Shown: piece by piece, positions 1 through 6,617 of the stretch
Numbering within the stretch: position 1 is the first letter of the stretch
Layout: each line of letters begins with the position of its first letter
From: Chloroflexi bacterium UBA6265
Lineage (GTDB): Bacteria; Chloroflexota; Chloroflexia; Thermomicrobiales; UBA6265
Assembly: GCA_002440805.1 (NCBI GenBank)
Contig: DJVD01000268.1
Location: 1-10,833, forward strand
DNA length: 10,833 nucleotides
Reading direction: 5' to 3'
The notes under the pieces: generated by a model
What the model was told of the DNA's origin: nothing
Databases searched by the model: none
The model's input: the letters and a program-made list of their open reading frames with translations, nothing else
Translations under genes and position numbers: made by a program

Positions 1-1
1 T

Positions 2-1207
2 GTGATCCTGTTCGACCAGCGCGGCATGGGGCTGGCCAGGCCATCGCTGAGCTGCCCATTTGAACGCCCCACTACGGATGGTCGCGCACCGGAAACCGAT
101 ACCAATCCCGGTCTCGCCCTGGTGATGTGCGGCAACGACCTGCGGGCCGAGGGCACGGATATCACCGCCTTCACCACCCGCCACAATGCCGCCGATATCG
201 ACGCCATCCGGATCGCGATGGGCTACGAGCAGGTGGATCTCTACGGTATCAGCTACGGCTCCAAACTGGCGCTGAGCGCAATGCGCGATTTCCCCGATTC
301 GATCCGCGCCACCGTGATTGCTTCGCCGTTGCCACTGGAGGCGAACCCGTTCCTCGACCAGACCGTCGGGTTCGATGCCGCGCTGAAACAGGTGTGGCGC
401 GCCTGCGCCGCCGATCCGGTATGCGCTGCGGATAATCCCGATCCAGCGGGAGCTTTCGTGGCGGCGACGGAGCGCCTTGCCGCTGAACCGATGACGCTCT
501 CGATCCCGGATGTTGTCACGGGCAAAGGATTCGAGCTGCCAGTTGACGACTTCCAGTTCCTGCAGATCATGTATTTGGGTGTGTTTGTGGGTCAGGTGAC
601 GCCGGTATTGCCCTACCTCGTCACCTCGGTGGCGCAAGGCGATGACAGCATCTTGCGGTTGATGGGGCCAATGTTCCTCATGTCCGGCAATCTCTCCCTG
701 GGCGCATTCTTCACGTATTTCTGCCAGGATGAAGTGCCGTTCAGCCCCGAATCGGCGACCAACTCCGCCGAAGCAAAGGCTGACCTGGCAGCACCACTGG
801 CTGGCGACAGTTGGGTGGCCCTGGGCGACCAGGTCTATCAGGTCTGCCCGATGTGGAAGTTCCCTGCGGCCGATCCGGTTGAGAACCAGCCGGTGACCAG
901 CAACGAGCCACTCCTCATCATCACCGGTGGCTTTGATCCGATCACGCCACCGGAGAATGGAGATATCGTGGCCGCAAACTTCCCCCACAGTGAGGTAGTG
1001 GAATTCGCCGCCCAGGGGCACGATCCGGCATCGAGCGATCCGGACTGCGCCAATCCGATTATTGCGGCGTTCCTCACTGATCCGGCTGCACCGGTCGATG
1101 CTGCGTGTGCCGCCGATCCGATCGCATTCCCGACGCGGGGTGAGATCGAATCGCAACTGGCTATGCCGATGGCGAGCCCGGTAGCCACACCGGTAGCAGG
1201 ATCGTGA
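2..1207 (+). CDS. Alpha/beta hydrolase, TAP-like C-terminal domain (5' partial)
   Basis: The sequence shows the C-terminal ~400 residues of a secreted serine hydrolase of the tripeptidyl-aminopeptidase-like group (MEROPS S33 type). Residues are counted from the GTG at base 2. The segment opens in the strand and oxyanion region (ILFDQRGMG), followed by the nucleophile elbow YGISYGS (Ser84), a mainly helical cap, and a TAP-like C-terminal domain with the acid in GGFDPITPP (Asp312) and the catalytic base in QGHDP (His340). Six or more cysteines (for example C43, C138, C141, C241, C282, C349, C369) fit an exported, disulfide-bearing protein. Family members usually carry a signal peptide and about 100 further N-terminal residues, so the true start lies left of the window and the GTG at base 2 is internal. 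The protein ends in a low-complexity tail (ASPVATPVAGS). It probably cleaves peptides or esters outside the cell; the substrate cannot be read from the sequence. Its stop overlaps the next gene. Confidence 0.9.
   Translation: MILFDQRGMGLARPSLSCPFERPTTDGRAPETDTNPGLALVMCGNDLRAEGTDITAFTTRHNAADIDAIRIAMGYEQVDLYGISYGSKLALSAMRDFPDSIRATVIASPLPLEANPFLDQTVGFDAALKQVWRACAADPVCAADNPDPAGAFVAATERLAAEPMTLSIPDVVTGKGFELPVDDFQFLQIMYLGVFVGQVTPVLPYLVTSVAQGDDSILRLMGPMFLMSGNLSLGAFFTYFCQDEVPFSPESATNSAEAKADLAAPLAGDSWVALGDQVYQVCPMWKFPAADPVENQPVTSNEPLLIITGGFDPITPPENGDIVAANFPHSEVVEFAAQGHDPASSDPDCANPIIAAFLTDPAAPVDAACAADPIAFPTRGEIESQLAMPMASPVATPVAGS
1198..1201 (+). promoter_or_regulatory. Ribosome binding site deciding the MOSC gene start
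   Basis: AGGA lies 8 nt before the ATG at 1210 but only 2 nt before the upstream GTG at 1204. This favours the ATG, so the MOSC protein starts just after the hydrolase stop codon at 1205-1207. Confidence 0.5.
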
Positions 1208-1209
1208 CG

Positions 1210-1806
1210 ATGCGCAGGTTAGGGGAAATTGTTCGCTTGCAGGTGCAGCGCGATTCGATCAAGACGGGTGGCAAGCCGTATGAACGCTATACCCCCGAGC
1301 CGAATTTGGTGTCGGTATCGGGGTTGCGCCTGAATGCAGACGGTGTTGAGGGTATCGACGAGCACGGCAACACCATACCGGATGTGCACAACGCAACCCA
1401 TCCGCATACCAAATTCCGTGGTGATAACGGCCTCTCGATCGGGTTCACCGGTCACTATGCCGCCATGCGCGCACGTTTCGATGATCACCTGGTTGATGGC
1501 ATCGCCGGGGAGAACATGTTGGTGGCATACGACGAGATTGTGTCGCTGAACGAGATCGCGAGCGGGATCGTGATTGTGGGAAATGATCGCGAGATCCGCA
1601 TCGGACCCTGGGATGTCGCCCACCCGTGTGCACCTTTCAGCAGGTTCTGCCTGAAGTTCCCCGATGATTCAAGGCCCGACCGACGCGTGACCGAGGCCCT
1701 GCAATTCCTGGAAAATGGCAGCCGAGGATTCACAGCTGTGTATGGATCCGATGTGTCAGCAGTGGAGATTCGCCTCGGCGATATCGTTTACGCAGTTGGC
1801 GCATAG
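1210..1806 (+). CDS. MOSC domain-containing protein
   Basis: This 198-residue protein (200 if the GTG at 1204 is used) looks like a stand-alone MOSC domain, the fold found at the C-terminus of molybdenum cofactor sulfurases and in YiiM-type proteins. Visible hallmarks, numbered from the GTG, are HLVDGIAGENM (95-105), the AHPCAPF segment with the candidate conserved cysteine Cys142, FLENGSRGFTAVY (168-180) and a final IRLGDIVYAV strand (189-198). In the family the conserved cysteine is proposed to handle persulfide sulfur or bind the molybdenum cofactor. The actual reaction of stand-alone MOSC proteins is mostly unknown, so no substrate is assigned. Start: the ATG at 1210 has AGGA 8 nt upstream, while the GTG at 1204 overlaps the hydrolase stop and is badly spaced. 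The gene is probably co-transcribed with the hydrolase. A molybdate importer lies about 5 kb away in this window, which may be coincidence. Confidence 0.85.
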   Translation: MRRLGEIVRLQVQRDSIKTGGKPYERYTPEPNLVSVSGLRLNADGVEGIDEHGNTIPDVHNATHPHTKFRGDNGLSIGFTGHYAAMRARFDDHLVDGIAGENMLVAYDEIVSLNEIASGIVIVGNDREIRIGPWDVAHPCAPFSRFCLKFPDDSRPDRRVTEALQFLENGSRGFTAVYGSDVSAVEIRLGDIVYAVGA

Positions 1807-1808
1807 TA

Positions 1809-1842
1809 CAGCGCCCCACGAGCATGTGCTCGTGGGGCGCTG
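1809..1842. terminator. Perfect 16-bp hairpin, bidirectional terminator between convergent genes
   Basis: The left arm (1809-1824) and right arm (1827-1842) are perfect reverse complements, separated only by TG. The stem is rich in G and C at its outer end. It starts 2 nt after the MOSC stop and ends 24 nt before the doxX stop on the opposite strand, which is the position expected for a shared terminator. No clear T-run follows on either strand, so it is not a textbook intrinsic terminator. It may act as a U-less terminator or as a 3'-end stabiliser. Confidence 0.7.
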
Positions 1843-1866
1843 CGGCCACATGGTTGAATCGACCGT

Positions 1867-2325
1867 TTAGCGGGCGAGCGGAACCAGTTCGTCAGCCAAC
1901 GGCAGGTTCAGTGCTTCATCCGCCGAGTAGCGGCCCCCACCGGTGAAGATGAGTGCGAGTGTGGCGGCTGCCAGCACCAGTACCAATTCCACGCCACCGT
2001 TCTCCACGAAGAAGCCGAAGTCGATGTGGAAGATGAAAATGGCGCCGAGCATATCGATTGCCAGCAGCAATGCCGCCAGGCGGGTGAATGCGCCGACGAT
2101 CAGGGCTGCCCCACCGATCAGTTCAATGAATGTCACCAGCACGGATGTCAGTGCCGGCAGTGGCGCACCCATGAACTCGAAGCCTGCTTCGGTGGCGGCA
2201 AGGCCGTTGTCAACCAGCTTCTGCCAACCGTGGATAAAGAAAACAAGCCCGGTTACAACCCGGAGCACCAGCAAACCGAGATCGGTACCTGTCGCATTGG
2301 CGCGACCTGAGCGCACATCATTCAT
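1867..2325 (-). CDS. DoxX family membrane protein
   Basis: This 152-residue protein has four predicted membrane helices at about residues 16-33, 59-79, 82-100 and 112-129, which is the size and topology of the DoxX family. Family-like sequence includes LRVVTGLVFFIHGWQKL (21-37), the second-helix ELIGGAALIVGAFTRLAA (68-85) and GGVELVLVLAA near 110-120. DoxX proteins sit in the cytoplasmic membrane. Some relatives are tied to thiol or redox stress and others to thiosulfate:quinone oxidoreductase, but most have no proven reaction. The start at 2325 is chosen because GGAAGGGG lies 6 nt upstream. An in-frame start 24 nt further upstream would place that Shine-Dalgarno inside the gene. It follows rusA on the same strand after 97 nt that include an AT-rich dyad, so it is probably transcribed separately. 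It converges on the MOSC gene. Confidence 0.88.
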   Translation of the reverse strand: MNDVRSGRANATGTDLGLLVLRVVTGLVFFIHGWQKLVDNGLAATEAGFEFMGAPLPALTSVLVTFIELIGGAALIVGAFTRLAALLLAIDMLGAIFIFHIDFGFFVENGGVELVLVLAAATLALIFTGGGRYSADEALNLPLADELVPLAR

Positions 2326-2331
2326 AGGAAT

Positions 2332-2339
2332 CCCCTTCC
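2332..2339 (-). promoter_or_regulatory. Strong ribosome binding site of doxX
   Basis: Read on the minus strand this is GGAAGGGG, 6 nt before the ATG at 2325. It fixes the start at 2325 instead of the in-frame upstream start at 2349. Confidence 0.65.
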
Positions 2340-2395
2340 GTAAAAACAACCAAACGTTCCATCTGCTGCCTCCAGCCGAGGCGTGCGAACGGAGT

Positions 2396-2422
2396 GTAAC
2401 ATACTTTTTATTAGCTTGTTAC
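2396..2422. promoter_or_regulatory. Candidate operator dyad and AT-rich promoter zone of doxX
   Basis: GTAACA (2396-2401) and TGTTAC (2417-2422) form an inverted repeat with 15 nt between the arms. The arms are 21 bp apart centre to centre, about two helical turns. The spacer is strikingly AT-rich (TTTTTATTAG) against a GC-rich background. It lies upstream of doxX, directly after the rusA stop (2422-2424). The layout resembles a regulator site over a promoter, but I cannot place a convincing -35/-10 pair. A weak hairpin with a 15-nt loop at the end of the rusA transcript is the alternative. Confidence 0.3.
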
Positions 2423-2874
2423 TATTCGTTTGTCTCTGAATCCGGAAGGAGAATGTACTCGTGGTCGAACGTCCAGCCGTGGATGGTTTCGATGTCTACC
2501 TCCACGCGGGGATGCAGCGGATCGATCTGCTTGGTGAGATGCATATCCACAACATTACGATCATCGAACCCCAGTGCCTCGGCAATGGTATCGAGCGTGA
2601 TTTTCACACCGCCGTCCACATCGCGACGCATGGGCGTGGAGAAGTAGAAGGTCATATACACGCCGAGAAGGTTGTTCTGGAAGGCGTGCTCCTCCACCGG
2701 GCTGATGACCGATTTGTTGCGCATCATCGCCAGCGCCTTGTTGGCGTCCTTTTTCCAGGTGCTGGCCACCTTGCTGAGTACCCGCTTGCGGTTACCCACC
2801 ACCACGTACTGGGCATTGATACTGGGCGGAATCGGCAGCGAGAGGTGCAAGGTCACCGGTTTGGGGTTGGTCAT
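2422..2874 (-). CDS. rusA: RusA family crossover junction endodeoxyribonuclease
   Basis: This 150-residue protein matches the size and pattern of RusA, the dimeric Mg-dependent nuclease that resolves Holliday junctions. Seen in order are LSLPIPPSINAQY (11-23), the usual start of the fold; RRDVDGGVK (83-91) with Asp85, Asp87 and Lys91 spaced like E. coli Asp70, Asp72 and Lys76; TIAEALGFDDR (96-106), whose Asp104/Asp105 would match Asp91; and a conserved Lys115. The residue after the second Asp is Gly, where the family usually has Asn (RDxDN). The start at 2874 gives an ATGA overlap with the stop of the upstream acetyltransferase, implying translational coupling; an in-frame start 42 nt upstream would sit inside that gene. 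RusA genes are often phage-borne, but no other phage gene is visible here, so this looks like a resident copy. Identity is fairly sure; activity is inferred. Confidence 0.85.
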   Translation of the reverse strand: MTNPKPVTLHLSLPIPPSINAQYVVVGNRKRVLSKVASTWKKDANKALAMMRNKSVISPVEEHAFQNNLLGVYMTFYFSTPMRRDVDGGVKITLDTIAEALGFDDRNVVDMHLTKQIDPLHPRVEVDIETIHGWTFDHEYILLPDSETNE

Positions 2875-3830
2875 GGGGCACCCCACGGCATATCGAAACG
2901 GCGTTCCCAACTCCACGTGTACGGGACAAAAAATCGCTCCCAGAAACCACGCGCGTTGGGATTGAAGGTCTCGTAATCCACCCCGAGGGTGACGATACCT
3001 TCCTCACGATATGTGTTGGCAAGGGCGACCAGCAGCGCCCGCATGACGCCGCGATTGCGATACGCAGGCAGCACCCCGGCACCGCAGATATTGCGCATCT
3101 GGGGCGATCGGGTGAGGTAGTTCTCGCCTTCATACGTGGCTTCGATAAAACCGACGATGCGATCACCATCGCGCGCCACAATGTGCACCGATTCGCGTTG
3201 TTCGCTTTTCCAGGCCAGGAATTCAGGAGTGAACTGAAAGTGCTCCATGTGCATTGGACTCGACGCGAGATGCGCAGCCAGTGACTCCTTCACCTCGGCC
3301 AGCTGTGCGACATCCCCCCAATGCACCTCATCGATGGTGAGGCCGGTATCCGGGACATTAGCGAGGAGATCTGAAATCAAGGTGACGGCATCGGCGCAGC
3401 GCACCCCGAACCCGTTCTGGGTCAGGCTGGCATTGAGTCGTGTGTGATGGGGAAAACAGGTGAAGGCCGCGAGTGTCGTACCGGCGAATGCCGCTACCTC
3501 GCCGAGCGCGGTGAGCATGGTGGTAAACACGTGATCGGCGTGGGCGTTTTCTGCCAGGCACGAGGTGATCGGGGCATACACACCCTGGCCACTGGGACGG
3601 AACTCATTGATCGGGCCTACCGCCTGGAGGCAACCCACGACCTGCCCGTGCCGACGGGCAACAACACCGGTGCCGCTCTCCATTCGCTGCTGCCACGACG
3701 CGTGGAGGGCATCTTCATCGGGCTGGGGAATTGCCGGCCAGCGCGCCAGTGCATCGCGCTCGAATGGCTTGGCGAACGCGACCAGTTCGTCGAGCATGGC
3801 CGGATCTATGACCTCGACCGCTATCGACAT
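2871..3830 (-). CDS. GNAT family N-acetyltransferase, tandem-domain
   Basis: This 319-residue protein looks like two GNAT folds in a row. The C-terminal one is well preserved: a beta-strand IVGFIEATYEG (225-235), then the acetyl-CoA-binding motif A in AGVLPAYRNRGVMRALL (251-267, with the RNRGVM pyrophosphate loop), then a VDYETFNPNARGFWERFFV segment (284-302) typical of motif B, where Asn291 and Phe296 are expected. The N-terminal half (about 1-150) has the strand GVVARRHGQVVGCLQAVGP (55-73) but no clear CoA loop, so it is probably a degenerate copy. Such proteins transfer an acetyl group from acetyl-CoA to an amine; the substrate is not readable. Its ATG follows the methyltransferase TAG with no gap, with AAAGGA 7 nt upstream inside that gene. 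Its own stop overlaps rusA, so the three genes form one operon. Confidence 0.85.
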   Translation of the reverse strand: MSIAVEVIDPAMLDELVAFAKPFERDALARWPAIPQPDEDALHASWQQRMESGTGVVARRHGQVVGCLQAVGPINEFRPSGQGVYAPITSCLAENAHADHVFTTMLTALGEVAAFAGTTLAAFTCFPHHTRLNASLTQNGFGVRCADAVTLISDLLANVPDTGLTIDEVHWGDVAQLAEVKESLAAHLASSPMHMEHFQFTPEFLAWKSEQRESVHIVARDGDRIVGFIEATYEGENYLTRSPQMRNICGAGVLPAYRNRGVMRALLVALANTYREEGIVTLGVDYETFNPNARGFWERFFVPYTWSWERRFDMPWGAP

Positions 3831-5039
3831 CTACAGTTCCTTTCGCTTCAGGTGGGCAATCATCTCCACATGATGCGTTTGCGGGAACATATCGTATGCC
3901 TTGACGCTCACCAGTTCGTAACCGCCATCAAGCAGGCCACGGATATCGCGGGCGAAGGTGGCCGGATCGCAACTCACGGCCGCGATGTGGGCCGGGGCGA
4001 TCTTGAGCATGCCCTGGATGGCGCGATCGCCAGCACCGGTGCGCGGCGGATCGAACACCATCAACGCGACCTTGCCATAGCGGCTGACATCGCCATTCAC
4101 CCAATGCTCTACCGGCACGCCGATTTCCTTGCTGCGGGTGAACCCATTGTGCTTGAGGTTGTCCTTCAGCCAGCCGAGGGCTGGTTTGTGGCTCTCCACG
4201 GCAATAATGCGCTTGAACAACTTCGCCAGCGGCAGGCTGAAGAGCCCGACACCGGCGTAAAGATCGAGCGCGTACCCATTTTCAGCCCTGGCCTGGGTGG
4301 CAATCTGCATCACACCCTTCACCAGCTCGGCGGCAACCGGAATATTGGCCTGGAAGAAGGATTCTGCGGTGAAGCGATATTCGAACTCGCCAACCTTTTG
4401 CTGCAGCATGCCCGAGCGATTGGTGGTGGTGGGCTCCAGCGCGGTGCCGAATTCGGTGGCGACGGCGCGATACTCGCGGGCGGCGGCCGGAACGAGGCCC
4501 GCTTCAACATCATCGCGCAGGGTTTGCAGCAGCATGTTCACGGTATCGGTACAAAGTGGGCAGCGCTTGATATCGATAATCGTTTTGCTGTTCTCGGCGT
4601 AGTAGCCAACCAGGCCGTTCTCGACACTCACCTGGAATTCGGCGCGGCTGCGATAGCCGAACTGATCCGGGCTGGGGACAATATCGATTTCCGGCACCGT
4701 CTCCAGTTTGGCGATGCGGCGGAGGGCATCTTCAACCATCCCGACCTTCAGCTTTAGCTGGTCCTTGTAGCCGATATGAATGAAGTCGTAGACACCGGCA
4801 CGCTCTTCGTACTCCACTTCGGGTGTGATACGCATTGGCGATGCGGTGTAGATTTTGTCCGGTACGGCATGCACCACGTTCTTGGACTCGCGGATAACGC
4901 GGACGCGGAGATGTTCGCCGGGCGCGGTGCGGCTGACGAAAACGGTTTTGCCGTTCGCAAAGCCAATACCCTTGCCATCGCCGACAATGCGATCGATGGT
5001 GACATCAAGTGTGGTTTCAGGGGTGGTGCGTTGGGTCAT
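3831..5039 (-). CDS. TrmA/RlmD-family class I SAM-dependent RNA (uracil-C5) methyltransferase
   Basis: At 402 residues this matches the COG2265 family, which makes 5-methyluridine in rRNA or tRNA using S-adenosylmethionine. An N-terminal TRAM-like RNA-binding barrel covers about 8-65. The central domain has YRSRAEFQVSVENGLVGYY (129-147). The Rossmann domain shows ESFFQAN (226-232), the SAM loop LDLYAGVGLFSLPLA (258-272), the substrate motif FDPPRTGAG (329-337), the nucleophile in SCDPATFARD (Cys357) and the general base in HHVEMI (Glu392). The protein has only three cysteines (160, 163, 357). The CxxxxxCxxC group that binds a 4Fe-4S cluster in RlmD is absent around residues 70-95, where the sequence is PEVEYEERAGVYDFIHIGY. 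The target could be 23S rRNA (RlmC/D/CD-like) or tRNA U54; I cannot choose. The start has GGAG 9 nt upstream. First gene of a three-gene operon. Confidence 0.9.
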   Translation of the reverse strand: MTQRTTPETTLDVTIDRIVGDGKGIGFANGKTVFVSRTAPGEHLRVRVIRESKNVVHAVPDKIYTASPMRITPEVEYEERAGVYDFIHIGYKDQLKLKVGMVEDALRRIAKLETVPEIDIVPSPDQFGYRSRAEFQVSVENGLVGYYAENSKTIIDIKRCPLCTDTVNMLLQTLRDDVEAGLVPAAAREYRAVATEFGTALEPTTTNRSGMLQQKVGEFEYRFTAESFFQANIPVAAELVKGVMQIATQARAENGYALDLYAGVGLFSLPLAKLFKRIIAVESHKPALGWLKDNLKHNGFTRSKEIGVPVEHWVNGDVSRYGKVALMVFDPPRTGAGDRAIQGMLKIAPAHIAAVSCDPATFARDIRGLLDGGYELVSVKAYDMFPQTHHVEMIAHLKRKEL

Positions 5040-5124
5040 GGCGTGGTGCTCCGAAATAGGTGTGTGGCCTCATTGCCTCAATAGGTGATACTACCCGAAA
5101 GCGCGATGAGACGAGCGAAGATAC

Positions 5125-5130
5125 AAGGAT
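5125..5130 (+). promoter_or_regulatory. Ribosome binding site deciding the purN start
   Basis: AAGGAT lies 5 nt before the ATG at 5136. Earlier in-frame starts (GTG at 5085, ATG at 5106) lack a comparable site and would add 10 to 17 unrelated residues before the formyltransferase fold. Confidence 0.6.
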
Positions 5131-5135
5131 CCGGC

Positions 5136-5768
5136 ATGCGTTCTCCCCAGCAAATCGACTCACCGTGGCGGCTGGCCGTGCTGATAAGTGGCAGTGGCAG
5201 GAGTTTGCGCAATTTGCTGGACGCGATTGCGGCGGGCGAGTTGAATGCCAGGGTGGTATCGGTAGTAAGCTCGGCGGCGAATGTGGCCGGCCTGCAGATC
5301 GCGGCCGATGCGGGCATTCCCACACATATCGTAAAGCCCGGCGACGCCAAAGGCGTTGATGCCTATTCCACAGCTACCTACCAGATTCTACAACCCTACG
5401 ACCCCGACCTGGTGATCATGGCCGGTTACCTGCGGCGGTTACTGGTGCATCCTGGCTGGGAGAACCGCATCCTCAACATCCACCCGGCGCTATTGCCGCA
5501 AGCGGCCACCTATGCCGCCGGTAAAGGGTTCTATGGCGATCGGGTTCATGCGGCGGTGCTGGGCCATGGCGATGCCGAGAGCGGCGCCACCGTGCACGTG
5601 GTAACCGATGCGTATGATGACGGGCCACCGCTGGCGCAATCGGTAGTGCCGGTGCTGCCCGGCGATGACGTGCGCGCATTGGCCAATCGCGTGTTCGCAG
5701 CCGAATGCGAGTTATACCCGCGCGTGATCCGGGAGTATATGGCCGCCCAGCCCGGACTGAAGCGCTAG
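5136..5768 (+). CDS. purN: Phosphoribosylglycinamide formyltransferase (PurN-type)
   Basis: This 210-residue protein fits the folate-dependent GAR transformylase that formylates glycinamide ribonucleotide with 10-formyl-THF, the third step of purine synthesis in the cytoplasm. Visible are the first strand and loop LAVLISGSGRSLRNLLDAI (13-31), IMAGYLRRL (94-102), the catalytic NIHPALLP (114-121, Asn114 and His116 like E. coli Asn106 and His108), a GKGFYGDRVHAAVL segment (129-142), GATVHVVTDAYDDGP (150-164, Asp161 matching the catalytic Asp144) and a C-terminal ECELYPRVIREY helix. Two departures from E. coli PurN are seen. The phosphate loop reads GSGRSL instead of GxGSNL, and extra residues (QAATYAAG) follow LLP. 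Both fit a PurN-like subfamily with a GKGxYG motif. The gene stands alone, not in a pur cluster; it is divergent from the methyltransferase operon and shares its stop region with the opposite gene. A formyltransferase with a different acceptor remains possible. Confidence 0.85.
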   Translation: MRSPQQIDSPWRLAVLISGSGRSLRNLLDAIAAGELNARVVSVVSSAANVAGLQIAADAGIPTHIVKPGDAKGVDAYSTATYQILQPYDPDLVIMAGYLRRLLVHPGWENRILNIHPALLPQAATYAAGKGFYGDRVHAAVLGHGDAESGATVHVVTDAYDDGPPLAQSVVPVLPGDDVRALANRVFAAECELYPRVIREYMAAQPGLKR

Positions 5769-6532
5769 AGGTTCATAACCTCGCGAACCCTGGCCACCAC
5801 TTCTGCCGCGCCCGCGATCACGAGGTCGCCGGTTTCGTTATGCCAGACTTCCCCACCGGATTCGACCACGATCAATTCGCCACCAATGAGATCGTGTAAT
5901 TCATTTTGCCAGGCCACGAATGCGCCAACGTGACCGGCGGCAATCAGGCCCCAATCGATACTCGGGCTCCAGGTGCGCAACACTCGCTTGAACCGCTGCT
6001 CCAAATCGAAGAGGGTGCGCTGGACGAATTGATCGTCGGCAGCGATCCCGTATCCCTGCGTCCAGGAGAGCGTGGTGCGATCAAGATCAGGAAAGGAGCC
6101 GATCCGGGTCGGTTGGCCGTTGCGCCATGCTCCCCCGCCCAGCCAGGCGGAGGTGGTGATGCCCTGCACGCTATCGTGGACGCAGGCCACCACGGGTTGT
6201 CCTTGCAACAACACGGTGATGCAGTTGCCGAACATTGGCATGCCCATTACATAGTTGTTGGTGCCATCTAGCGGATCGAGCAGCCAGCGCACATCGGCAT
6301 CGGGGTTGCAGACGACGCCATGCTCCTCCCCCTTGATGCCATGATCCGGATACCGGGCGCGAATGCGATCGATCATCGCCTGCTCGCAGGCCACATCGAT
6401 GGCCGTAATCACATCAATGCCATCGCCTTTCCGCTCCACCTTGGTATCGTGATGCAAGGCAGCCAACGCGAAATCGCCGGCCTCTCGGGCCAGCGATACA
6501 GCGAGCGTGTGAAGGGCAATCAGGTCGATCAT
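5765..6532 (-). CDS. Inositol monophosphatase family protein (SuhB-like)
   Basis: This 255-residue protein has the length and metal-site motifs of the IMPase/SuhB/fructose-bisphosphatase superfamily. Seen are DVITAIDVACEQAMIDRI (40-57, substrate and metal region), GIKGEEHG (65-72, Glu69/Glu70), WLLDPLDGTNNYVMGMPMFG (83-102, metal ligands Asp86 and Asp89), and the C-terminal ELHDLIGGELIVVESGG (211-227, Asp214). In typical IMPases the last motif is WDxAAG; here it is HDLIGG, and a second AAG occurs earlier (198-200). The enzymes remove phosphate from inositol phosphate or related small metabolites with Mg ions. Substrate choice (inositol-P, histidinol-P, 3'-phosphoadenosine phosphate, sugar bisphosphate) cannot be read here. 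The start at 6532 has GGAG 9 nt upstream; the open frame upstream to 6640 has no family-like sequence. It runs tail-to-tail into purN with 4 bp overlap and is divergent from crcB. Confidence 0.87.
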   Translation of the reverse strand: MIDLIALHTLAVSLAREAGDFALAALHHDTKVERKGDGIDVITAIDVACEQAMIDRIRARYPDHGIKGEEHGVVCNPDADVRWLLDPLDGTNNYVMGMPMFGNCITVLLQGQPVVACVHDSVQGITTSAWLGGGAWRNGQPTRIGSFPDLDRTTLSWTQGYGIAADDQFVQRTLFDLEQRFKRVLRTWSPSIDWGLIAAGHVGAFVAWQNELHDLIGGELIVVESGGEVWHNETGDLVIAGAAEVVARVREVMNL

Positions 6533-6590
6533 GGTGCGGCTCCGTGTAACGCGTGTTCCGGTTGGCAATGCTACAAGGTTTGGATGCTCC

Positions 6591-6617
6591 TTGCCCGGGA
6601 GCCAGGGGCCGTAGAAT
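6591..6617 (+). promoter_or_regulatory. Candidate promoter of the crcB-modAB unit
   Basis: TTGCCC (6591-6596) and TAGAAT (6612-6617) resemble -35 and -10 boxes with a short 15-nt spacer. Transcription would begin about 35 nt before the crcB ATG. It lies in the divergent gap between the IMPase gene and crcB, where a promoter is needed. It is a sequence match only. Confidence 0.35.

Noticed and set aside
1943..2647. Plus-strand open frame of 234 codons
   Set aside because: It is antisense to doxX and rusA; the product is a Ser/Thr-rich string without family features.
2422..2874. Prophage or mobile island suggested by rusA
   Set aside because: No integrase, capsid, terminase, attachment repeat or tRNA is present, and the gene is embedded in a tight operon with non-phage genes.
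3444..4757. Long plus-strand open frame of 437 codons
   Set aside because: It lies opposite the GNAT and RNA methyltransferase genes, both of which have clear family motifs. Its translation is rich in His and Arg with no recognisable domain, as expected from a GC-rich antisense shadow.
5055..5087. Direct repeat AATAGGTG (5055-5062 and 5080-5087) in the divergent promoter region
   Set aside because: Eight bases twice, 25 bp apart, could be regulatory, but there is no dyad symmetry or promoter box tied to it, and chance is a fair explanation.
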